NCBI RefSeq assembly: GCF_028768465.1
Contig: NZ_CP118225.1
Location: forward strand, 3,453,001-3,517,000
DNA: 64,000 nt
From: Rhodopirellula sp. P2
GTDB taxonomy: Bacteria; Planctomycetota; Planctomycetia; Pirellulales; Pirellulaceae
Direction: 5' to 3'
A program made the translations under genes and the position numbers. This document shows, in pieces, positions 1 to 7,900 of this stretch. Within the stretch, counting starts at the first letter, position 1; each line of letters begins with the position of its first letter. Under the pieces are notes generated by a model, which was given only the letters and a program-made list of their open reading frames with translations, was not told where the DNA came from and did no database searches.

Positions 1-878
1 AAGTCTTGTTGGACAAACGCCACGGTGTGCTGACGAGATTGCGAGTTGCCAACACGCTCGCGAAATTGAACGGGGTGGCGGGTGTCGGAACACTGGCTGA
101 ATTTGTGGCGACCGAGATGGTGCAGGTGGAGATGGCCGAGTCGCTCGTGGACACCATTCTGAAGGAGCAATGGGATGCGACGGGACCGCTGGAGAAGTTG
201 GGGCCGCATTTGAACGCCTCGCAGCAACGTCAGTTGGTTCTGGATTGGGTTGGAAACGGGGGCCAGATGGAGCCGCTGTTTTCCGCGATTGAATCGGGAG
301 CTTTCGCCGCAGTGGTCTTGGTCGACCCCGATGTTCAGCAAGCGATTGGGCCGCGGCTGAATGAAAGCTTGCAAGGCAAACTGAAAGAACTGACGGAAGG
401 GATTGTGTTTGATGCGGGGAGAACCGAGAAGCTGAACGTGTTGTTGGCGTCCTTGCGTGAGCTGGAAGGCGATGTGGCGAGAGGGAAAGCGGTGTTCACG
501 AAGCAGTGCCAGGCGTGTCATCAACTGCACGGTGAAGGGATGTTGGTCGGGCCTCAGTTGGATGGGGCGATCACCCGAAGTGTGGAGCGTTTGATGGAAG
601 ACGTGCTGCTGCCGGATCGAAACATTGACCAAGCGTTCCGAACGCAGAGTTTGCTGCTGGATGACGGCCGTGTGTTGGTTGGGCTGGTGGCCAGTGAAGA
701 TGACGAGCAGATCAGGCTGACCACGTCGGATGGGAAGACTCAGGAGGTGCCAGTCGACAGGATTGAGATCCAGCAGGTGTCGCAGCGATCGTTGATGCCC
801 AACAATTTTTCAGAGCTGATGACTGAGCGTGAGTTGGTGGATTTGATGGCGTACTTGAAGTCATCGCCCGGGCATTGA
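1..878 (+). CDS. C-terminal part of a Pirellula-type haem-binding (cytochrome c-like) protein, cut by the window edge
   Basis: The reading frame is open from the first bases, so the gene begins outside the window; about 290 residues are visible. The first 150 or so residues are helical and HEAT-like. The last 135 or so form a small cytochrome c-type domain with the haem motif CQACH followed by GPQL and, further on, a probable axial methionine in SLMPNNFSELM. This layout matches the planctomycete/verrucomicrobial haem-binding domain (TIGR02603), which usually ends very large secreted proteins that also carry a beta-propeller dehydrogenase-like domain. The likely location is the periplasm, with a role in electron transfer or oxidation of an unknown substrate. 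The family call is firm from the motif and C-terminal layout; the substrate is unknown because the N-terminus is missing. Confidence 0.8.
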   Translation, partial: VLLDKRHGVLTRLRVANTLAKLNGVAGVGTLAEFVATEMVQVEMAESLVDTILKEQWDATGPLEKLGPHLNASQQRQLVLDWVGNGGQMEPLFSAIESGAFAAVVLVDPDVQQAIGPRLNESLQGKLKELTEGIVFDAGRTEKLNVLLASLRELEGDVARGKAVFTKQCQACHQLHGEGMLVGPQLDGAITRSVERLMEDVLLPDRNIDQAFRTQSLLLDDGRVLVGLVASEDDEQIRLTTSDGKTQEVPVDRIEIQQVSQRSLMPNNFSELMTERELVDLMAYLKSSPGH

Positions 879-906
879 GAGGTTCCTTCCGCAAGGGGCT
901 AGGCAT

Positions 907-1231
907 GGGCTGTCAAAAGGTTGGTATTGACACCGCTTTGGACTGCGCAGGTTTCGTTCCTCGACTTCGCCCCAACGGGGCAGCCCTATGCCAGCCCAGG
1001 GCAACGCCCTGGGTTGTGGCGGGACCAAGATTACAAAGCCCCAACGGGGGCGGTCCTAGCGGGTTTTGGGGAGTCTTTCTTAGGGCCGCCCCGTTGGGGC
1101 TGGTGTCGGAATCTCCGTAACGAAACCCCAGGCGATGCCTGGGGCTATCTTAGAGCTGCCCCGTTGGGGCGTAGGACAGAATAAAAATCAACGTCGCATT
1201 TTCCGTGTCAATACCAACCTTTCGACAGCCC
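907..1231. repeat. 325-bp inverted-repeat element, unit 1
   Basis: The ends are 27-bp arms at 907-933 and 1205-1231 that match as inverted repeats with one mismatch; both read GGGCTGTC at the outer end and TTGACAC at the inner end. Inside are four copies of a GCCCCAACGGGGC-type palindrome (969-981, 1038-1051, 1088-1100, 1158-1170) and two strong hairpins (995-1013 and 1126-1144), placed roughly symmetrically. The whole unit could fold into one long branched stem. I see no open frame for a transposase and no clear target-site duplication. It could be a MITE-like element or a planctomycete intergenic repeat. Confidence 0.75.
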
Positions 1232-1240
1232 AGGCGAACG

Positions 1241-1290
1241 CCCAAACGGCTCACATGATTGTGCCCGATCAATCCTGCCGACCTGCTTAG
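1241..1290. repeat. 50-bp dispersed repeat, copy A
   Basis: This stretch matches 50822-50871 in the same orientation with only a few differences, including the runs CCAAACGGCTCACATGAT and ACCTGCTTAG. It starts about 10 bases outside the right arm of inverted-repeat unit 1. Confidence 0.75.
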
Positions 1291-1607
1291 CATCGCGGAG
1301 CGCGAGCTCGGCCATTTCGGAAGGAGAGGTGGCTTGGATTTTTGACACCGTTTTTCGGTTGATTTCCACCTGTCGCACCTCTCCCGAAACGAAGTTTGGG
1401 GAGAGCGATATACCAGGTCGAGCGACGCCGTTCAGGCGTACGCGCAGGTGAAGGACGGGCATGGGACGCGGCGTGAATTGCCCTCCCCCGGAAAGCTCGC
1501 TGAACGCTCGCTTTCCGACCCCTCCCGTTTTCAACGGGCGTGCAGTTTTCTGGTGCTGGGTTTTGGCGGGTTTCTGCAGCGACCACCAATCACAACCCGA
1601 CGCGTGA

Positions 1608-1856
1608 TTTTTGAAGTTGCGCTTTTGCAATCGGTATTGTTGGCCAACGGCCTTCGTCATCGTAGCCTGGGGCATCGCCCCAGGGATCGAGATGGAGGGA
1701 AATTGGTTGGCCAACGGCCAACATCAACCCACACGTTTTGAATTGAATTTGGCCGTTGGCCAAAATGGGGCCGTGCTTTACTGCTCCAGGGGCGATGCCC
1801 CTGGCTATGTTGAAAAAGGCCGTTGGCCATTGACGGATAAAGCGCAACTTCAAAAA
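1608..1856. repeat. 249-bp inverted-repeat element, unit 2
   Basis: Perfect 18-bp inverted arms at 1608-1625 and 1839-1856 (TTTTTGAAGTTGCGCTTT and its complement). Inside are repeated GGCCAACGGCC/GGCCGTTGGCC blocks and two long hairpins, one around 1667-1683 and one at 1786-1804, arranged so that the left half pairs with the right half. The sequence differs from unit 1 but the architecture is the same. It has no coding capacity that I can support. Confidence 0.75.
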
Positions 1857-1886
1857 GCGTGAGCGAGGGACGCCCCCAACTCCCAG

Positions 1887-1978
1887 GACGGCCCCATCCG
1901 GGGCGACCGTTTGTTTTCCGGCATCGGTCTCTCGGGGCTTCCGCCCCGAGCTAAGCATGACGGCCCCATCCGGGGCGA
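1887..1978. repeat. 20-bp direct repeat flanking a 20-bp hairpin
   Basis: GACGGCCCCATCCGGGGCGA occurs at 1887-1906 and again at 1959-1978. Each copy contains its own GGCCCC/GGGGC palindrome. Between them, 1931-1950 (CTCGGGGCTTCCGCCCCGAG) forms a near-perfect hairpin with an 8-bp stem. Confidence 0.7.
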
Positions 1979-2020
1979 TACCCAGACGCCCGCCACCATT
2001 TATTTTTCGAACGTCCCAAG

Positions 2021-2074
2021 GGAGGGTGATAATAAACGCTTGGCAACACGGTACTTCAAAACTGCACGACCTCT
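2021..2074. repeat. 54-bp end repeat, copy 1 (matches 55819-55872)
   Basis: 49 of 54 bases match 55819-55872 in the same orientation, including the exact run ATAAACGCTTGGCAACAC. Its last 16 bases (2058-2073) are also present as the reverse complement at 55699-55714. In the 55-kb locus this sequence is the right end of an inverted-repeat element, so this looks like one end of a related element. Confidence 0.75.
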
Positions 2075-2156
2075 GCAAGTGGGAAGGCGTGGTTTGGGGT
2101 GGCGGCAACCCGTTGGGGTGCGGACGATCTGGTGGAACGCGTGGGCGGCCTGCGCA

Positions 2157-2192
2157 TGAAAAACCCCGGCAACGAATTCGATGCCGGGGTTT
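2157..2192 (-). terminator. Intrinsic terminator of pnp
   Basis: Read on the minus strand, an 11-bp perfect stem (arms 2182-2192 and 2161-2171, core CCCCGGCA) with a 10-base loop runs into five Ts, directly followed by CATGCGC. It lies 35 bases past the pnp stop codon. Confidence 0.9.
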
Positions 2193-2227
2193 GAAATCAA
2201 TTGAGTGAGACTTCGCAAGCGAAGTGA

Positions 2228-4501
2228 TCAGTCGCGTCCGCCGCCGCTTCGACGTGGGCCGCGTCCGCGACCTCCGCCTCCACCGCTTCCGCCACTTCCA
2301 CTGCTGCTGCCGCGTCGACGACGTGGGCGATCTTCTCCGTCGCCACCACCTTCGCTGTCGCCGCTGCCTCCGCCTTCACCTTCCGTGGCCAAGGGATCTT
2401 CTTCGCCCAGCTCTTCGAGCGCTTTGCGACGGCTGAGCTTCACGCGATCGTGCTCGTCAACATCGATGACCAGGACCTTCATGGCGTCGCCAACGGCGAT
2501 CACTTGATCCAGGCTGCTGATGTATCCGCCACTCATTTCGCTGATGTGAACGAGTCCATCGCGACCGGGAAGGATTTCAACGAACGCACCGAACTCTTTG
2601 ATGCTGCTGACGGTTCCGTCGTAGATCTTGCCGATCTGAACGGTGGCCGTGCAGGCTTCGACTTGACGCATGGCTTCTTGAGCCGATTCTTTGTTGCTGC
2701 TGGCGACCAAGACGGTACCTTCGTCATCGACTTCGATGACCGCACCGGTGGACTCTTGGATTCCACGAATGTTTTTGCCGCCAGGGCCGATCAGGGCACC
2801 GATCTTGTCGGGCGAGATCTTGGTGCGAAGCAAGCGTGGTGCGGTTGGCGAGATTTCGCGACGAGGACGCGGAATGGTCGTCAACATTTTCTTCAGGATT
2901 TCGATCCGAGCTTCACGCGATTGTTTCAGCGTGGCGCGGATGATTTCGTTGGTGACTCCCGTGACTTTCAGGTCCAACTGAATGCCGGTGATCCCGTTTT
3001 GGGTACCAGCGATCTTGAAGTCCATGTCGCCGAAGTGATCTTCGGTTCCGAGGATGTCGGTGATCAAGCACCAGTTGTCAGGGCCGTCTTGGACCAAGCC
3101 AACTGAGATACCAGCGACGGGGTTGCTGATGGGAACGCCCGAGGCCATCAGGCCGAGTGTTGCACCACAAACGGAAGCCATCGAGGAGCTGCCGTTGGAT
3201 TCGGTGATGTCACTGATCACGCGAATCGTGTAGGGGAAGTCGTCGGCGGAAGGAAGCACTGGCGACACGCTTCGTTCGGCCAAGCAACCGTGTCCGATTT
3301 CACGACGTCCAGGACCACGGATCGGACGGCATTCGCCAACCGAGTACGAGGGGAAGTTGTAGTCCAGCATGAACTTCTTGCTGAACTCGTCTTGCAGGCC
3401 ATCGACGCGTTGTTCGTCGCGGCTGGTTCCCAAGGCGATCGTGATCAGGGCTTGGGTTTCGCCACGTTGGAACAGAGCCGAACCGTGAACGCGTGGCAAC
3501 AAGTCCGTTTCGCAGTGGATAGCGCGAAGCGAGTTGTGGTCGCGACCGTCGGGGCGGGTGCCAGCGAGGATCAGGTCGCGAACGACCTTTTCTTCGAGGT
3601 CGTGCCAGACTGATTTGAAGCGGTTGCTGCAAACGGCGTCCGACGCGTTGGGGTCAGGAATGACGTCAGCCATCGCACGATCACGAACGGCACGAACGGC
3701 TTCGGCGCGAGCCTGTTTGCCCGATGTTTGCTGGGCAGCTTTGAAGTCGTTGTAGTAAGTGTCGGTCAGACGTTGGAGCAACCCGTCGTCTTCGGGAGCT
3801 TGGTAAGGAGTCTTTTCTGGGTTGACCTTTTGGTACAGCTCTTCCTGCAGGTCGATGACTTCGCGGATGACGTCGTGAGCGAATCCAATCGCTTCCATCA
3901 TCTCGTCTTCGGGCATTTCGTTGGCGAAGCCTTCGATCATGGCAACCATGTCACGGCTGCCGCTGACGATCATGTCCAACTCGCTTTGTTCGAGTTGATC
4001 CGCGGTTGGGAAGGCGACCAATTTGCCGTCCACTTTGCCAACACGAACGCTGCCCAGAGGGCCTTTGAATGGCAGGGGGCTGATGTGCAGAGCGGTGGCT
4101 CCACCGATCATGGCCAGCACGTCGCCATCGTTTTGCAAGTCGCTGGCGATCACGCAAGCTTGGACTTGAACTTCATCTTTGTAGCCTTCGGGCCACAGGG
4201 GGCGGATCGGGCGATCCATCAAACGCGAGCTGAGGATTTCTTTGGTGCTTGGACGGCCTTCGCGTTTCAGGAAGCCACCCGGGAATTTACCAGCCGCAGC
4301 CAAACGCTCGCGGTAGTCACACATCAAAGGGAAGAAATCGATTCCCGGACGCGGCGTGCCCGATGCGGCTGCAACCAGCACAACGGTTTCGCCATATTGA
4401 ACCAGCACACTGCCGGCGGCTTGTTTGGCGATGTGCCCTGTCTCGAACGACAGCACCGAATCACCAATTTTTCGCTCCACGCGAACTTTTTGAATACTCA
4501 C
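2228..4501 (-). CDS. pnp: Polyribonucleotide nucleotidyltransferase (PNPase)
   Basis: Phosphorolytic 3'-5' exoribonuclease and RNA tailing enzyme, normally a trimer in the cytoplasm. From the GTG start at 4501 it has 757 residues, close to the family norm. It shows the first RNase PH-like domain, an alpha-helical linker, the second RNase PH domain (EIGHGCLAERS, DFPYTIRVISDI), a KH domain (KIGALIGPGGKNI) and an S1 domain (GAFVEILPGRDGLVHISEM). The tail of about 30 residues is rich in Arg, Gly and Ser (GGGGGRGRG), an RGG-like RNA-binding extension not found in E. coli PNPase. A longer frame to 4606 exists, but AGGAAAAGAGG at 4510-4520 sits 8 bases before the GTG. The gene follows rpsO, the classic arrangement. 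Confidence 0.97.
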   Translation of the reverse strand: MSIQKVRVERKIGDSVLSFETGHIAKQAAGSVLVQYGETVVLVAAASGTPRPGIDFFPLMCDYRERLAAAGKFPGGFLKREGRPSTKEILSSRLMDRPIRPLWPEGYKDEVQVQACVIASDLQNDGDVLAMIGGATALHISPLPFKGPLGSVRVGKVDGKLVAFPTADQLEQSELDMIVSGSRDMVAMIEGFANEMPEDEMMEAIGFAHDVIREVIDLQEELYQKVNPEKTPYQAPEDDGLLQRLTDTYYNDFKAAQQTSGKQARAEAVRAVRDRAMADVIPDPNASDAVCSNRFKSVWHDLEEKVVRDLILAGTRPDGRDHNSLRAIHCETDLLPRVHGSALFQRGETQALITIALGTSRDEQRVDGLQDEFSKKFMLDYNFPSYSVGECRPIRGPGRREIGHGCLAERSVSPVLPSADDFPYTIRVISDITESNGSSSMASVCGATLGLMASGVPISNPVAGISVGLVQDGPDNWCLITDILGTEDHFGDMDFKIAGTQNGITGIQLDLKVTGVTNEIIRATLKQSREARIEILKKMLTTIPRPRREISPTAPRLLRTKISPDKIGALIGPGGKNIRGIQESTGAVIEVDDEGTVLVASSNKESAQEAMRQVEACTATVQIGKIYDGTVSSIKEFGAFVEILPGRDGLVHISEMSGGYISSLDQVIAVGDAMKVLVIDVDEHDRVKLSRRKALEELGEEDPLATEGEGGGSGDSEGGGDGEDRPRRRRGSSSGSGGSGGGGGRGRGPRRSGGGRD

Positions 4502-4509
4502 AACAACAA

Positions 4510-4520
4510 CCTCTTTTCCT
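4510..4520 (-). promoter_or_regulatory. Ribosome binding site that fixes the pnp GTG start
   Basis: AGGAAAAGAGG on the minus strand, 8 bases before the GTG at 4501. The upstream in-frame extension lacks a comparable site and is not conserved PNPase sequence. Confidence 0.75.
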
Positions 4521-5005
4521 GCACTTACACAACAAACAACAATTGGAACGGCTTTTCTGCAGCCGGCCCGTTTTGCATCCCTGGCCAACAAGGCCTCGTC
4601 AGCCACAACGGCTGATGGGAAAGTGTGGTGACTCGGTCACCACAGAACAAAATGAAGAACCACCAATTGATCGAACGACCTTTGGGGCTCGTGACAATCA
4701 AACATGGGCTTGGCTTGATTGAATCGCAATGACGACCCGGGGGTGCCACAGGGGAACTGCTTTGACGAGGCGACAAGATGCAGCCGGACCGGCTGCCAAT
4801 TCAGGGACGCGTCAAAGTAGAGCCAGCGAAACGGCGATCGCGTTCGCTGATTTGGAAGGGGGGATTGGAATCCGGAGAAGGATCCTCCCGAATGCGTTGT
4901 TGAGTCGCAGACCAGCTACGACTCCACCCCGCCCCGGGACCAAAGAGCCCGGGGGGACGCACGCCACGTGGCCGCGGCCACGCCGTCGACCACCCGGTCA
5001 CACAA
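4521..5005 (-). other. rpsO-pnp spacer
   Basis: About 500 bases between rpsO and pnp with no supported gene. It holds two strong inverted repeats close to the rpsO end (4932-4954 and 4967-4982). In E. coli this spacer carries a hairpin cut by RNase III that underlies PNPase autoregulation. Whether these hairpins do the same here, or attenuate transcription, is inference. Confidence 0.5.
4932..4982 (-). promoter_or_regulatory. Paired hairpins just downstream of rpsO
   Basis: CCCCGGG at 4932-4938 pairs with CCCGGGG at 4948-4954 around a 9-base loop. The 16-base perfect palindrome CGTGGCCGCGGCCACG lies at 4967-4982. Neither is followed by a T-run on the minus strand, so they look more like processing or stabilising structures than terminators. 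Confidence 0.5.
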
Positions 5006-5275
5006 TTATTTGCGGATACCAAGTTTTCCGATGATATCCAAGTAACGTTGCGGGTCTTGCCCACGAACGTAATCCAACAGACGGCGACGTCGGCTCACCA
5101 AACCAAGCAAACCACGACGCGAGGCATAATCCTTGCGGTGAGTTCGCATGTGTTCGGTCAATCCGTTGATTCGTTCCGTCAAAATCGCGATCTGCACTTC
5201 AGGAGAACCTGTGTCTCCAGCCGCGGCGCCGTGCTCGCTGATTACTTCGTCTTTCCGTTCTTTCGAAATCGTCAT
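5006..5275 (-). CDS. rpsO: 30S ribosomal protein S15
   Basis: A primary 16S rRNA-binding protein of the small-subunit platform. The 89 residues cover the whole family, with the typical [22 protein letters not shown] and RRRLLDYV segments and the ending IGKLGIRK. It starts at ATG 5275 and lies upstream of pnp on the same strand, as in most bacteria. The upstream stretch to the barrel-protein gene is only about 120 bases and probably carries the promoter region. Confidence 0.97.
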   Translation of the reverse strand: MTISKERKDEVISEHGAAAGDTGSPEVQIAILTERINGLTEHMRTHRKDYASRRGLLGLVSRRRRLLDYVRGQDPQRYLDIIGKLGIRK

Positions 5276-5394
5276 ACCGACTGATGCTTTCCTGATCGTT
5301 TGTGATCGCGGTGGACCAATGTTTCTGAATCGCAGGAGTTTAGCGTGCCCCCCTGCGAACGCAACGTCAAATTCGCTGCCACGGGAAAATCGGC

Positions 5395-7089
5395 TCAGTA
5401 GCCGATTCCAGCTCGTAGGATAAACGCTTCATCCAGGCCTGTGTTGCCCAAGACGGATTGTTCGTAGAGCAATTCTCGATCAAACGAGATGCCCGCCTCG
5501 ATGAAACCGGAGCGTTGGCCGGTTCGCAACAATTGCGAGTTCCCCCACTCAAACCCGAACATCGCGTTGATCTGGTTGATATCGACCCGTTCGCCATCGG
5601 GAGCGAGCAAAGTATCGCTGAGCGTCCAAGAATCGCCGCCGTATTCGCCGGCCAAGTACCACCAAACGTCACGGGTTCCGATCGTTCGCCAGTATTTCGC
5701 GAGTTTGGGTTCAGGAAAGTAGATGTCAAATCGAGTGTACGGGTTGGGTTGCCACAGCAGTCCCCCCGCGGGAAGGAGCTTCGTGTCGAGGCGATCCAGG
5801 TAATACACGCCACCTTTGAGTGTCGAAGTTGGGGTCAAGCGAAACGAGGCCAAGGCCTTTCCCAAAACACGGATGCTGTCGCTGTTGAAGGTGTCGAAAT
5901 CGGTGTAGGCCCCCACTCGCACGCCCAGTTCGGCACCGACGATCTGATTGGGATCGGTTTGCCAGCCAAAATCGAGGGAGGCGGCGTAGGCACTGCTCGG
6001 CAACATTCGGGTCGGGACCGTTGCGGGCGTGGCGGGGCCGTCGAACAAATACAGCGAAAACGAGGGGACGACGAAGAGCGGCCGAGTGCTGAACAGAAAA
6101 TTGGGCCAGGCGAATCCAATCGAGGCGTCGGTTTGGTTGTAACCCACTTCGGTGGGGCCGTCGCCACCGCCAATGTATGTGTGGCGGAGGCGGGGACCAT
6201 TGAGCATTCGATAGGCGCTGATGGCCTCCGGTGAACTGAAGCCGCCCGGGAACAGACTCGAGGGCGAGCCTGAGAAACCACCGGGAAACAGCGTCGAGGG
6301 AGATCCGGAGGGGTAAGCGGCCGATGGATAAGGATTGAGGCTTGGCGGCGCGAGGGCAGAGTTTGGGGCGACGGCTCCGCCCGCGTAGGGCATGCCGGTT
6401 CCTGGATACGTTGGCGCAGCACCGGAGTAAATCGATCCGGCGTCGTAAGGAACCCCGGTCCCGCCACCATATCCGGTTGCGAATCCACTGCCTTGGTAGG
6501 CGGCGCCCTGGTAGGGAGCCGTGGTGGAGCCCCCGCTGAACATGCTGCCGGAGAACAGTCCGTTGAGCAGGCCACCGTTGGGATACGCGGCGTTTCCGGT
6601 CGTTGAGTTCAGGGGGACAGGGGATCCCAGCGGCGTGGTGCCCGGAGGAGTCGATGGCGTGTACTGAGGCACCGCGAAAGCATTGGGGGCGGAGGCCGCC
6701 GACGCGTAGGGATCGAACAGCGAGTCGGAAACCGGCGCCGTGTTGGGAGGCGGTGGGGTGGCGAAATTGGGGCTGGCGTAGATCGAGCTGCCGTAGCCGC
6801 CACTGGCCGCTGGAGGGGTGGTGCCGGGTGGACCGTAAGGTGAGCCACCGATGGCGGGCGATTGGATCGGAGCGAGATTGGTTTGTGGGGTTTCGCCGTA
6901 GTTGGTTTGTGCGACCGAGGTTGCCGAATCCACCACGACCACGACGCATCCCAACGAAGCCGCCATCAAGGTGAGGACGATTCGAGAGAATCCTCCTATG
7001 ATGACGCCCGACTGCGGAGCGACGAAGTGATGAAAATGGTTCGCCAAAGGGATGCACTTTGAATTCGGCGGGCGCGGTCGAAACAACAA
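5395..7089 (-). CDS. Secreted low-complexity protein with C-terminal outer-membrane beta-barrel
   Basis: Unknown function. Residues around 30-60 form a hydrophobic export signal ([12 protein letters not shown], then a valine-rich run). Residues 65-290 are low complexity, rich in Pro, Gly, Ser, Ala and Tyr, with repeats such as [12 protein letters not shown]. From about residue 300 the chain has alternating hydrophobic and aromatic strands and ends in ILRAGIGY; a terminal aromatic residue is typical of outer-membrane barrels. The barrel resembles planctomycete families of unknown function (possibly DUF6268). The 7089 start is a TTG without a clear binding site and no better upstream start is visible, so the N-terminus is uncertain. 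A surface-exposed or pore function is inference. Confidence 0.65.
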   Translation of the reverse strand: MLFRPRPPNSKCIPLANHFHHFVAPQSGVIIGGFSRIVLTLMAASLGCVVVVVDSATSVAQTNYGETPQTNLAPIQSPAIGGSPYGPPGTTPPAASGGYGSSIYASPNFATPPPPNTAPVSDSLFDPYASAASAPNAFAVPQYTPSTPPGTTPLGSPVPLNSTTGNAAYPNGGLLNGLFSGSMFSGGSTTAPYQGAAYQGSGFATGYGGGTGVPYDAGSIYSGAAPTYPGTGMPYAGGAVAPNSALAPPSLNPYPSAAYPSGSPSTLFPGGFSGSPSSLFPGGFSSPEAISAYRMLNGPRLRHTYIGGGDGPTEVGYNQTDASIGFAWPNFLFSTRPLFVVPSFSLYLFDGPATPATVPTRMLPSSAYAASLDFGWQTDPNQIVGAELGVRVGAYTDFDTFNSDSIRVLGKALASFRLTPTSTLKGGVYYLDRLDTKLLPAGGLLWQPNPYTRFDIYFPEPKLAKYWRTIGTRDVWWYLAGEYGGDSWTLSDTLLAPDGERVDINQINAMFGFEWGNSQLLRTGQRSGFIEAGISFDRELLYEQSVLGNTGLDEAFILRAGIGY

Positions 7090-7192
7090 CTTGAGTCGAT
7101 TTAGCGATTTCCACGAACTTTCGTCAAGATAAATCTGGGAGGCAGTTGGCTCGTTTGATCAACAATTCATTGGAAACAGGGAAGCAACAGCG

Positions 7193-7900
7193 ATGGAAGA
7201 TTTAGACATTTCACAATTGGCGAGGTACCTGCACATCACTCCGGACCAAGTTCTCAAGATGGTTTCGCGAGGAACCTTGCCGGGCCGGCGCATCGGAGGG
7301 GAGTGGAAATTCAACGAAGCCGAGATTCATCATTGGCTGGAAGAACGCATCGGATTGAGCGACCAGGGAGAGTTGGATCAGGTCCGAGCGGTGTTGCATC
7401 GGCAGTCGGAGGCCCCTCCTCACTCGTTGGCGGAGATCTGCCCGGTTGAGTTGGTTGCCAACCCGTTCGCGGCCAGGACTCGCGGCAGTGTGATTCGCAA
7501 CATGTGCGAACTTGCCAGCCGGACGGGGATGCTGTGGGATGCGCCGGCGATGGCCGAAGCGGTCGCGACACGCGAAAAATTGCATCCGACGGCGCTGGAT
7601 TGCGGTGTGGCTTTGCTGCACCCACGCCGCCCGCAAACGTCGATTTTGGCCGAGTCTGTGTTGGCGATGGGGATCTGTCCAACGCCGGTCGCGTTCTCTG
7701 ACACCGGTCAGCTGACGGACATTTTCTTTTTGATCTGCTCTTATGACGACAGTTCTCACCTGCGTATTTTGGCCAAGTTGAGCCGAATTGTCTCCGATGA
7801 ATCCTTCTTGGAAGGCGTGCGTGCAAGTGACACGCCTGCGGACGCTTGGGCAATCTTGAACGAAGCTGAGATGTCACTGGATGAGAATCACACCTTCTGA
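7193..7900 (+). CDS. Excisionase-type HTH fused to a PTS EIIA (PtsN-like) domain
   Basis: 235 residues in two modules. Residues 1-50 are a MerR/excisionase-type helix-turn-helix (DISQLARYLHITPDQVLKMV, then LPGRRIGGEWKF). Residues 80-225 are a PTS EIIA type-2 (nitrogen/mannitol) domain; ALDCGVALLHPRRP carries the expected phospho-accepting histidine, His143. No other PTS gene (EI, HPr, EIIB/C) is in the window, so the protein probably acts as a phosphorylation-responsive DNA-binding regulator rather than in sugar uptake. The ATG at 7193 follows a weak GGGAAGC site. The next gene overlaps its 3' end by 20 bases, suggesting coupled translation. The domain calls are strong; the target is unknown. 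Confidence 0.8.
   Translation: MEDLDISQLARYLHITPDQVLKMVSRGTLPGRRIGGEWKFNEAEIHHWLEERIGLSDQGELDQVRAVLHRQSEAPPHSLAEICPVELVANPFAARTRGSVIRNMCELASRTGMLWDAPAMAEAVATREKLHPTALDCGVALLHPRRPQTSILAESVLAMGICPTPVAFSDTGQLTDIFFLICSYDDSSHLRILAKLSRIVSDESFLEGVRASDTPADAWAILNEAEMSLDENHTF

Larger units (their letters stand above)
879..2156. other. Intergenic repeat cluster with no convincing gene
   Basis: About 1.3 kb between the haem protein and the pnp terminator. Short open frames exist on both strands, but none has a recognisable product or a good start, and they run through palindromes. The stretch holds two large inverted-repeat units (907-1231 and 1608-1856), a 50-bp dispersed repeat (1241-1290), a direct repeat (1887-1906 and 1959-1978) around a strong hairpin (1931-1950), and a 54-bp sequence (2021-2074) shared with 55819-55872. 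The part at about 1300-1600 holds nothing I recognise. Confidence 0.7.

Noticed and set aside
879-2156. Insertion sequence or transposase gene in the repeat cluster
   Set aside because: Inverted repeats are clear but no open frame encodes a transposase-like protein, so only repeat elements are reported.
3728-4615. 295-residue plus-strand open frame opposite pnp
   Set aside because: It mirrors a conserved minus-strand gene and has no recognised domain or binding site; long antisense frames are common in GC-rich coding DNA.
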